This document shows positions 57,722 to 64,000 of a stretch of 64,000 bases of DNA, in pieces. The position numbers and the translations under genes were made by a program. Each line of letters opens with the position of its first letter. The first letter of the stretch is position 1. The notes below the pieces were generated by a model. That model ran no database searches and was not told the DNA's origin. It worked only from the letters and a program-made list of their open reading frames with translations. Source of the stretch: Butyrivibrio sp. VCD2006 (GTDB lineage: Bacteria; Bacillota; Clostridia; Lachnospirales; Lachnospiraceae); contig NZ_AUIX01000027.1 of the NCBI RefSeq assembly GCF_000423925.1, forward strand, positions 19,472 through 83,471, in the 5' to 3' direction.

Positions 57722-58666
57722 ATGAGATATATATTGAAAAAAGTTTTGAGCATGGTGCTGACTTTATTCGTTGTATCTTTGTGCGTGTTCCTTGCTTTTA
57801 GTCTGATTCCGGGAGATCCGGTAACAAGAATGTTCGGAACAGAGGCTACACCTGAGCTTATAGCTCAGTATAGAGAAAAGATGGGCTTAAATGACCCGAT
57901 TCTTGTAAGATATTTTCGATGGTTTGTTGCATTTTTACAGGGAGATATGGGAATTTCCTACGACTACAAGATTCCGGTAACAGGAATGCTCGCAGAGAAA
58001 ATCCCGATCACATTTACTCTTGCGATAATGTCTTTTGCAATCATGGTTATTATCTCAATCCCTCTTGGTATTTATACTGCCAAATATGAGAATGGAATAA
58101 TCGATCATGTTATTTCAGTCATCAATCAGATAATTATGGCGATTCCGCCGTTTTTCTCAGGAATACTACTGACCTTCGTTTTCGGAGTGATTCTGAGAGT
58201 ATTTCAGCCGGGCGGTTTTGTTTCATATACAGTAGATTTTGAAAAATTCTTAAAATACCTGATACTTCCGGCATTTGCTATAGCGCTACCCAAGGCTGCG
58301 ATGGCAACGAAGCTGCTCCGCGGATCAGTAATCGATGAAGCCGGGAAGGACTATACCAGAACGGCTTACAGCCGAGGTAATACTACCAATGGTGTTCTTT
58401 ACAGACATGTTTTAAAGAATGCCATGATACCTGTAGTGACCTTTATGGGAATGGCCCTTGCTGATATGGTCGCAGGAAGTATAGTTATTGAGCAGGTTTT
58501 CGGAATTCCGGGAATCAGCCGCATACTCCTTTCGTCAATTAACAACAGAGATTATCCTGTAGTTGAAGCTATTATCATGGGAATAGCTATCATAGTACTG
58601 GTCATAAATCTTCTTGTTGATATCATTTATAGAATTATTAATCCCAGAATCGAGGTGGAGAGCTAA
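57722..58666 (+). CDS. Peptide-type ABC importer permease 1 (DppB-like)
   Basis: This 314-residue membrane protein has about six helices. It opens with MRYILKKVLSMVLTLFVVSL, the standard start of DppB/OppB permeases, with SLIPGDPVTRMFGTEATPE after the first helix and the cytoplasmic EAA loop DYTRTAYSRGNTTNGVLYRH. The family membrane signature GSIVIEQVFGIPGISRILL is present. It pairs with the DppC-like product, whose start overlaps its stop by one base (TAATG), a sign of tight translational coupling. Confidence 0.93.
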   Translation: MRYILKKVLSMVLTLFVVSLCVFLAFSLIPGDPVTRMFGTEATPELIAQYREKMGLNDPILVRYFRWFVAFLQGDMGISYDYKIPVTGMLAEKIPITFTLAIMSFAIMVIISIPLGIYTAKYENGIIDHVISVINQIIMAIPPFFSGILLTFVFGVILRVFQPGGFVSYTVDFEKFLKYLILPAFAIALPKAAMATKLLRGSVIDEAGKDYTRTAYSRGNTTNGVLYRHVLKNAMIPVVTFMGMALADMVAGSIVIEQVFGIPGISRILLSSINNRDYPVVEAIIMGIAIIVLVINLLVDIIYRIINPRIEVES

Positions 58667-59508
58667 TGAAGAGGTTTCTTTCACTTTTCAAAAAGAATAA
58701 AGCCACCGGAGAGAGGAATACCTACCTGCTTATGGGCGTCATTCTGACGGGACTGATCCTTTTAATGGTAATAGTCGGATTGTTTTATACTCCCTACGAC
58801 CCGACAAAAATGGATGCATCAGCTAAGATGCAGGGCATATCCCTAAGACATATCATGGGTACGGATAACATGGGCCGAGATGTCTTTAGCAGAGTTATGT
58901 ATGGAAGCAGAATTACCGTTGTGATCGCAACGTTCACTATTATCATCGGCGCTGGCGTAGGTACAATTATCGGTGCACTTGCCGGATATTACGGCGGAAT
59001 GTTCGGAGAGGTCACTATGAGAATAATTGATGCAATGCTGGCATTTCCAAGCATCCTGCTTTCATTGGTTTTTGTGAGTCTCTTTGGAACCGGCATGTAC
59101 CAGGTCGCAGTCGCTCTTGGAATTTCATTCATTCCAAGCTTTGCCCGTATTGTAAGAGGTGAATTCTTAAGATGCCGCAACATGGATTATGTTGAGGTGG
59201 CAAGGCTCCAGGGTGTGTCTGACATCAGAATTATTTTTGTTCATATATTACCCAACATCGTTGGAGTATTGTTGTCATCGGTAATGATAGGCTTTAACAA
59301 CGCTGTGCTTGCCGAAGCAGGCCTCAGCTTTTTGGGAATAGGCTCACAGCCTCCCTATGCAAGTCTTGGAAAAATGCTTTCGGATGCACAGAGCTATCTT
59401 TTTAAAAGACCCAGCTATGTTATCAGTATAGGTCTTGTTATTGTACTGATGGTTTTGGGATTTTCATTCCTTGGAGAGGGAATAAAAAGAATACCGGAGA
59501 ATAAATAA
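58666..59508 (+). CDS. Peptide-type ABC importer permease 2 (DppC-like)
   Basis: This 280-residue membrane protein has about six helices. HIMGTDNMGRDVFSRVMYGSR follows the first helix, and the EAA loop is MDYVEVARLQGVSDIRIIFV, as in DppC/OppC permeases. The late AEAGLSFLGIGSQPPYASLG is also a family mark. It completes the channel with the product of the gene upstream. The start shares one base with the preceding stop. Confidence 0.93.
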   Translation: MKRFLSLFKKNKATGERNTYLLMGVILTGLILLMVIVGLFYTPYDPTKMDASAKMQGISLRHIMGTDNMGRDVFSRVMYGSRITVVIATFTIIIGAGVGTIIGALAGYYGGMFGEVTMRIIDAMLAFPSILLSLVFVSLFGTGMYQVAVALGISFIPSFARIVRGEFLRCRNMDYVEVARLQGVSDIRIIFVHILPNIVGVLLSSVMIGFNNAVLAEAGLSFLGIGSQPPYASLGKMLSDAQSYLFKRPSYVISIGLVIVLMVLGFSFLGEGIKRIPENK

Positions 59509-59547
59509 TGGTGGTCTTGGGTTTTGCCACCAAAAGAGGAATTATGG

Positions 59548-60348
59548 ATGGGAAATATAATTCTTGATGTTACGGATCTTCATATAGAGTTTCATGATCA
59601 CGATTTACCGGAGACAGTGGTTGAGGACTTTGACCTGATGCTTGAGGCCGGTGAGATTGTTGGAATAGTTGGCGAATCAGGTTCCGGAAAAAGCATGAGC
59701 GCCCTTGCCATAGCAGGTCTTTTGAAAAGGCATGCACTTACTAAAAAGGGTAAGATCATGTTTGATGGTACTGATCTTTTATCATGTGACAGAAAGACGC
59801 TTAGGTCATATCAGGGTGATGAGATTTCAATGATTTTTCAGGAGCCGATGACCTCACTTAATCCTGTGAAAAAGATTGGATGGCAGGTTGAGGAATCTTT
59901 AAGAATACATCATAAAGAGATTGATAAGAAGGAGAGAAAGCGCCGGGCGATTGAAATGATGGAGGCAGTTGGGCTAAGGGATGCGGAACATGTATACAAC
60001 ATGTATCCCCATGAACTATCTGGCGGAATGCGGCAGAGAGTTATGATCGCTGCAGCCATGATAGGAGAGCCGAAGATTCTTATCGCTGATGAGCCTACAA
60101 CAGCTCTTGACGTGACTATTCAGGCGCAGATAGTAAATCTTCTTAGACAGATGAACAAAGACAAGGGAACAGCGATTATATTCATTTCTCACGATCTGTC
60201 TTTGATAAGGCAGTTGTGCCAAAGAGTTATAGTTATGCAGAAGGGTAACATAGTTGAGAACGGAAATGTTGAAGATATTTTCAGGAAGCCTCAGATGGGA
60301 TATACAAGAAAGCTTATTGCAGCAATTCCGCAGATCAATCTTTCTTAA
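59548..60348 (+). CDS. Peptide-type ABC importer ATPase 1 (DppD/NikD-like)
   Basis: This 266-residue ATPase has Walker A GESGSGKSMSALA, Q-loop MIFQEPMTSLNPV, signature ELSGGMRQRVMIA, Walker B ILIADEPTTALD and the H-loop FISHDLSLI. It is shorter than classical OppD (about 330) because it lacks most of the C-terminal oligopeptide domain, as in NikD-type members. The start is the ATG seven bases after AAGAGGA; an upstream TTG is less likely. It works in pair with the next ATPase. Confidence 0.92.
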   Translation: MGNIILDVTDLHIEFHDHDLPETVVEDFDLMLEAGEIVGIVGESGSGKSMSALAIAGLLKRHALTKKGKIMFDGTDLLSCDRKTLRSYQGDEISMIFQEPMTSLNPVKKIGWQVEESLRIHHKEIDKKERKRRAIEMMEAVGLRDAEHVYNMYPHELSGGMRQRVMIAAAMIGEPKILIADEPTTALDVTIQAQIVNLLRQMNKDKGTAIIFISHDLSLIRQLCQRVIVMQKGNIVENGNVEDIFRKPQMGYTRKLIAAIPQINLS

Positions 60349-60402
60349 GAGAGTTCAGAGAGACATCGGCTGAATAATTCAGCTGATATTGGGATATTTT
60401 AT

Positions 60403-61155
60403 ATGGAACAGGAAAAAGTGATTCAGGCAAAAGACCTGAAGGTTTACTACAAAGATCATAAAAAGAATCCACTTAGCAGGCAGCACAGGAAGCAGGTTCT
60501 TAAAGGTGTTACTCTCGATATATACGAGGGTGAGATACTCGGGATTGCGGGTGAGTCCGGCTGCGGGAAGTCGACTTTTGCCAAGGCTATTGTAGGAATG
60601 AATAAGGATATTGAGGGAGAGCTTATCCAGAAATACGGTGATCCTCAGATGGTTTTTCAGGATCCCTATTCATCTCTTAATCCTTCAAAGAAGATCGGAT
60701 GGCTTCTCGAGGAACCTCTAAAAGCTGATAAAACCAGAACCTGGACTAAGGAAGAGCGAAAAAAGAGAGCGAAGGAAATCCTGAAGGCGATTGGCCTTCA
60801 GGAGAATATTTTGGACAGATATCCTTCTCAGCTCTCAGGCGGGCAAAGACAGAGGGTCAGCATTGGTGTTGCACTGATGAAATCACCGAAGATTCTTATT
60901 GCCGATGAGCCTGTATCGGCGCTGGATGTTACCATTCAGGCTCAGATTCTTGAACTATTACAGGAACTCCATAGAGAGATGGGAATTACAATCCTTTTCA
61001 TATCTCATGATCTTAGGGTTATATATCAGATATGTGATCATGTCGCAGTAATGCATGAGGGGATAATTAAAGAATACGGTGTTCCGAAAGATGTTTATAA
61101 AAATCCCAAAAGTGAATATACAATGCAGCTTTTAGAAGCGGCCGGAATCAGATAA
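60403..61155 (+). CDS. Peptide-type ABC importer ATPase 2 (DppF/NikE-like)
   Basis: This 250-residue ATPase has Walker A GESGCGKSTFAKA, Q-loop MVFQDPYSSLNPSK, signature QLSGGQRQRVSIGVAL, Walker B ILIADEPVSALD and H-loop FISHDLRVI. Like its partner it lacks the C-terminal domain of classical OppF. Between the two ATPase genes a small hairpin (CTGAAT/ATTCAG, about 60371-60385) lies in the spacer, and the ribosome site is weak (GGGAT), which may lower its yield or couple it. It ends the operon; no T-rich terminator follows. Confidence 0.92.
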   Translation: MEQEKVIQAKDLKVYYKDHKKNPLSRQHRKQVLKGVTLDIYEGEILGIAGESGCGKSTFAKAIVGMNKDIEGELIQKYGDPQMVFQDPYSSLNPSKKIGWLLEEPLKADKTRTWTKEERKKRAKEILKAIGLQENILDRYPSQLSGGQRQRVSIGVALMKSPKILIADEPVSALDVTIQAQILELLQELHREMGITILFISHDLRVIYQICDHVAVMHEGIIKEYGVPKDVYKNPKSEYTMQLLEAAGIR

Positions 61156-61280
61156 TAGAGAAAAGTTTTGCCATTCTCTAATGAATCTTTAACTTCATGC
61201 CGAAATATTACTCGATTGAAATTTGATTGTAATAGAGCTCCGATTCATGTATGATAACATGGTATGAGAAAGGAGGGGGC

Positions 61281-61697
61281 ATGAGGATTGATGGAAGAGG
61301 CGATGCTGTTCTTAGCAAAGTCTATCAAGAGGCCATCACTTCACCGGATAAGGTTCAGGGGGTAAGACCACAGCAGGCACCGCAGCCTAGGGGGAATGAA
61401 GGCGCACCTGTAAAGGAAACAGTTTCTGAGGAGATAAAAAGAACTCCACGCAGAAATTCGAACATCAGCGATATCAAGGTCTCATTGGGGAATAGAGACG
61501 ATTCGCTTGTAGGACTTTCCAATCTTGGAGGGATACAGTCGAATGTGATGCGCAAGGCAGTTTCCGATATGCAGAAAGATTCCGTTTTACATGAATATCA
61601 GTACTTTGTGGGAAGCGGAGCAGTTAATAACAGATATATGACTAAAGGTTCTGATGTCATCATGAATGATGAGGATGGACTTGTAGTACGAAAATAA
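61281..61697 (+). CDS. Small soluble protein, unknown function
   Basis: This protein of 138 residues has no recognised domain, signal peptide or membrane segment. The N-terminal half is rich in Pro, Gln, Arg and Gly (VRPQQAPQPRG) and probably disordered. The C-terminal half (LVGLSNLGGIQSNVMRKAVSD, then YFVGSGAVNNRYMTKGSDV) looks folded. A very strong AAAGGAGG lies about four bases before the ATG, so it is surely translated. It lies between the peptide importer and yqeG, with its own terminator. An earlier in-frame ATG at 61251 has no site. Confidence 0.65.
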   Translation: MRIDGRGDAVLSKVYQEAITSPDKVQGVRPQQAPQPRGNEGAPVKETVSEEIKRTPRRNSNISDIKVSLGNRDDSLVGLSNLGGIQSNVMRKAVSDMQKDSVLHEYQYFVGSGAVNNRYMTKGSDVIMNDEDGLVVRK

Positions 61698-61742
61698 TTT
61701 CATGGTTAACGTAATTAACCGGTATAAAGATTATTGAAGCAA

Positions 61743-61780
61743 AAAGGGTAGGAAAAAGGGTTTTTCCTACTCTTTCTTTT
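61743..61780 (+). terminator. Terminator before yqeG
   Basis: AAAGGGTAGGAAAAA (61743-61757) pairs with the following T/C-rich arm (61761-61775) over 15 positions with a three-base loop; T-rich sequence follows. Its end reaches into the promoter region of the next gene. Confidence 0.85.
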
Positions 61781-61781
61781 G

Positions 61782-61790
61782 TGTTATAGT
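61782..61790 (+). promoter_or_regulatory. Extended -10 promoter, probably giving a leaderless mRNA
   Basis: TGTTATAGT is an extended -10. Only seven bases separate it from the ATG of the next gene, which places the expected transcription start at or one base before the start codon. Confidence 0.55.
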
Positions 61791-61797
61791 TTTCTCT

Positions 61798-62307
61798 ATG
61801 AGACATTTACTATATCCGAGCGAGACCTCGGAATCAACTTATTCAATTCCATTTGACAGATTTTATGATGAGGGCTTCAGGGGAGTTATCTTTGATATTG
61901 ATAACACTCTGGTTCCGCATGGTGCGCCTGCGGATGAACGCGCGATTGAGCTCTTTGAGAAGCTTCATGAGCTTGGTTATAAGACTATTCTTCTTTCGAA
62001 CAATAAAGAGCCAAGAGTAAGCCCGTTTGCTCAGGCGGTGGAGTCGGAATATATCTATAAGGCCGGAAAACCGCTTCTTAAAGGTTATCTAAAGGCTATG
62101 GATATGATGGGGACTACCCCGGAGAATACTCTTTTTGTGGGAGATCAGATTTTCACTGATGTCTGGGGAGCAAACAGGGCCGGAATTCATACTATTCTTG
62201 TTGATCAGATCGATAAGAAGGAAGAGATTCAGATTATTCTGAAGAGAAGGCTCGAAGCAATCGTGCTTCTTTTTTACAGAATCCATCTTAAGAGAAACGC
62301 AGACTGA
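61798..62307 (+). CDS. yqeG: YqeG-family HAD-IIIA phosphatase
   Basis: This protein of 169 residues has HAD motif I VIFDIDNTLVPHG, motif II ILLSNNKEPR and the late FVGDQIFTDVWGANRAG (motif IV). This set and length match YqeG, a HAD-IIIA phosphatase of unknown natural substrate that, in Firmicutes, usually precedes yqeH and aroE. Here aroE follows directly and yqeH is absent. The start codon has no ribosome site, and a -10 element ends seven bases upstream, so translation may be leaderless. Confidence 0.9.
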   Translation: MRHLLYPSETSESTYSIPFDRFYDEGFRGVIFDIDNTLVPHGAPADERAIELFEKLHELGYKTILLSNNKEPRVSPFAQAVESEYIYKAGKPLLKGYLKAMDMMGTTPENTLFVGDQIFTDVWGANRAGIHTILVDQIDKKEEIQIILKRRLEAIVLLFYRIHLKRNAD

Positions 62308-62336
62308 TAGCTCAGGTAATACATACGGAGGAAGAT

Positions 62337-63725
62337 ATGGCAAAAGATATAAAGGGGACCACGAGAGTTTGCGGACTTATAGGCAATCCTGTTCATCATA
62401 CAATGTCACCGGCAATTCATAACACTCTTAATGAGCTTACGGATACCGACATGGTATATGTACCGTTTGAAGTTAAAGAGAATGATGTTGAAGCTGCTAT
62501 CAGAGGGGCACTTGCCCTTGATCTGCTTGGACTCAATGTGACTATTCCGCACAAAAGTGCCGTTATTCCTCATCTTAAGGAAATAGATGATGTTGCAGGC
62601 AGGATTGGCGCTGTCAATACGCTTGTAAGAACAGCTGATGGAACCGGCTTTAAGGGCTACAACACTGATTATACGGGACTTCTCAGATCACTTCAGGAGA
62701 AGAATACTAATTTAGCAGGCGAATCTGTTGTGATACTCGGGGCAGGAGGCGTTGCAAGACCGGCAGCTTTTCTATGTGCTAATGAAGGTGCGAAGGAGAT
62801 ATTCGTACTTAACAGAACCTTTGAGAGGGCAGAGCAGCTTTGCAGCGATGTGAACACTTATGCGGGAAAAGAGCTTGCGATTCCCATGGAGCTTAGCGCT
62901 TACAAAGAGCTTCCGGTAGATAGAAAGTACATATGCCTGCAGATGACGCAGGTGGGGCTCTATCCCGATTCTGATAAGGCGGTGATCGAGGATCCTGAAT
63001 TTTATAAAATGGTTAAGATCGGTTTTGATGCGGTTTACAGACCATTGACCACCAGATTTTTACAGTATTGCCGTGATGCCGGAGCTGTATGTGTATCAGG
63101 ACTTAAGATGCTTTTGTATCAGGGTGTTGATGCATATGAAAAATGGAACAATATCACTGTGAGTCCCAAGGAATGTGAGTTTGTTTACGGCAAGCTTCTT
63201 TCTGAGCTCCTTGAGGGCAGGAACATTGTGCTTACCGGCTTTATGGGAAGTGGTAAGAGTTCAGTCGGTAAGGAACTTTGCAGGATACTTGGATATGAAA
63301 TGATTGATACTGACGCCGAAATAGAGAAGGAGCAGAATACCTCAATAAGCCAAATCTTTGATACCCTGGGAGAAGAGGCGTTCAGGGATATGGAAACCGA
63401 TTATGTGAAGAGGCTTTCGGAGGGACAAAGAAGCCGTACGCTACTCTCTGTTGGTGGAGGACTTCCTGTCAGGGAGGAAAACCGCAGATATTTACATGAG
63501 TTTGGAGCTGTTATTTTTCTGAAGGCTACACCGGAGACTGTTTACGATAGAGTAAAGGATGATGATTCAAGGCCGCTACTCAGGGCGGAGGATGTACTTG
63601 AGAGAATTAAGGAAATTCAGGAGCAGCGCAGGCCTGTTTACTCCGCGGCAGCTGATATCGAAATAGATACCGACTCTAAGAGTCTTAATGATATTGCATC
63701 TGAGATAATAGAGATGCTTTTGTGA
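62337..63725 (+). CDS. Bifunctional shikimate dehydrogenase/shikimate kinase (AroE-AroK fusion)
   Basis: Residues 1 to about 285 form shikimate dehydrogenase: GLIGNPVHHTMSPAIHN, catalytic Lys73 in NVTIPHKS, Asp111 in NTDYTG, and the cofactor loop GAGGVARPAAFL. Residues about 295-462 form shikimate kinase: P-loop GFMGSGKSSVGKEL with Lys307, then DTDAEIEKEQNTSISQIF, FRDMETDYV, SVGGGLPV and SRPLL. The fusion would carry out two successive steps, dehydroshikimate to shikimate to shikimate 3-phosphate. The usual NATPVG stretch in AroE is replaced by QMTQVGLYPD. AGGAAG precedes the start. The next gene encodes dehydroquinase, the preceding step. Confidence 0.93.
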   Translation: MAKDIKGTTRVCGLIGNPVHHTMSPAIHNTLNELTDTDMVYVPFEVKENDVEAAIRGALALDLLGLNVTIPHKSAVIPHLKEIDDVAGRIGAVNTLVRTADGTGFKGYNTDYTGLLRSLQEKNTNLAGESVVILGAGGVARPAAFLCANEGAKEIFVLNRTFERAEQLCSDVNTYAGKELAIPMELSAYKELPVDRKYICLQMTQVGLYPDSDKAVIEDPEFYKMVKIGFDAVYRPLTTRFLQYCRDAGAVCVSGLKMLLYQGVDAYEKWNNITVSPKECEFVYGKLLSELLEGRNIVLTGFMGSGKSSVGKELCRILGYEMIDTDAEIEKEQNTSISQIFDTLGEEAFRDMETDYVKRLSEGQRSRTLLSVGGGLPVREENRRYLHEFGAVIFLKATPETVYDRVKDDDSRPLLRAEDVLERIKEIQEQRRPVYSAAADIEIDTDSKSLNDIASEIIEMLL

Positions 63726-63735
63726 GGAGCTTTGT

Positions 63736-64000
63736 ATGAAAATACTTGTAATCAATGGACCCAATTTGAATTTTCTTGGAATAAGAGAGAAGAGTGTGTA
63801 TGGCAATGAAGATTATGATTATCTTCTTGGAATGATCAGTGAGAAGGCCAAAAGCACGGGCGCTGATATAGAGGTGTGGCAGTCGAATCACGAAGGAGCC
63901 ATCATCGATAAGCTTCAGGAGGCTTATTTTAACGGTACCGAAGCTATTGTAATTAACCCTGGTGCTTACACACATTACAGCTATGCTATACATGATGCTC
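63736..64000 (+). CDS. aroQ: Type II 3-dehydroquinate dehydratase, N-terminal part (runs off the window)
   Basis: The frame is open from an ATG eight bases after GAGGAG to the end of the window, giving 88 residues. It begins MKILVINGPNLNFLGIREK, has the catalytic tyrosine region SVYGNEDYDYL, and reaches VINPGAYTHYSYAIHDA with the conserved Asn, Gly and His. This is type II dehydroquinase, which makes 3-dehydroshikimate for the fused enzyme encoded just upstream. The complete enzyme is about 145 residues, so about 55 lie beyond the edge. Confidence 0.95.
   Translation, partial: MKILVINGPNLNFLGIREKSVYGNEDYDYLLGMISEKAKSTGADIEVWQSNHEGAIIDKLQEAYFNGTEAIVINPGAYTHYSYAIHDA

Noticed and set aside
1..64000. 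CRISPR arrays, tRNA/rRNA genes, prophage or complete insertion sequences
   Set aside because: None seen on either strand when reading through; only the two short palindromic repeats look mobile-like.

Overview
The window looks like a chromosomal segment of a low-to-moderate GC, Gram-positive-type anaerobe of the Lachnospiraceae. Butyrivibrio or a close relative is my best guess, and it is inferred from gene content and style rather than from a marker gene. Supporting signs are strong AGGAGG ribosome sites, ferredoxin and radical-SAM genes, intracellular GH9 and GH51 glycosidases, a ROK-controlled monosaccharide ABC importer, many chemotaxis and diguanylate cyclase genes, a MraZ-headed division cluster and an aroE-aroK fusion. 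I see no rRNA, tRNA, CRISPR array, prophage or intact insertion sequence.

Layout. 1-9.6 kb holds a PfkB sugar kinase, small redox proteins, an MFS exporter behind a probable leader-peptide attenuator, a radical SAM/SPASM protein, an M29-peptidase/ArsR operon with a candidate operator, a flavodoxin-fold reductase, a NifX-FKBP fusion and a nucleotidase-like HAD. 9.7-22.2 kb is a signalling island: an Hpt protein, a REC-GGDEF response regulator, an amino-acid-permease/histidine-kinase/receiver fusion, a second hybrid kinase, an orphan sugar-type binding lipoprotein co-transcribed with a Cache-GGDEF cyclase, and a chemotaxis receptor with a probable RNA attenuator. The parts of a multistep phosphorelay ending in c-di-GMP are all present here. 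22.6-34.9 kb is catabolic: a flavin/FeS ene-reductase, an intracellular GH9, then a ROK repressor with a clear promoter/operator followed by the MmsAB-ChvE importer, a Cof-type phosphatase and a GH51 arabinofuranosidase. Two related palindromic repeats flank this block. 34.9-45.7 kb is mixed: an MFS transporter, an ABC-F ATPase, a RACo-like FeS activator with an internal 33-bp tandem repeat, a Nudix hydrolase, a membrane chemotaxis receptor without an external sensor domain, YchF, a truncated decarboxylase and an unknown nuclease-like protein.

46.0-55.2 kb is a compact division and cell-wall cluster: mraZ, rsmH, ftsL-like, a class B penicillin-binding protein, murD, ftsW, divIB/ftsQ and ftsZ. 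mraY, murF, murG, murC and ftsA are not in it. mraZ is preceded by four 10-bp-spaced MraZ-box-like repeats. nrdR follows. 56.1-61.2 kb is a five-gene peptide-type ABC importer operon with a near-consensus promoter. 61.2-64.0 kb holds a small unknown protein, a yqeG-type phosphatase that is probably leaderless, the AroE-AroK fusion, and the start of type II dehydroquinase, which runs off the end.

The best candidates for something undescribed are the permease-kinase fusion and its relay (9.7-17 kb), the leader-peptide attenuator at 2.65-2.71 kb, and the structured leader of the receptor at 22.1-22.3 kb. All names come from reading motifs by eye; no database search was run.
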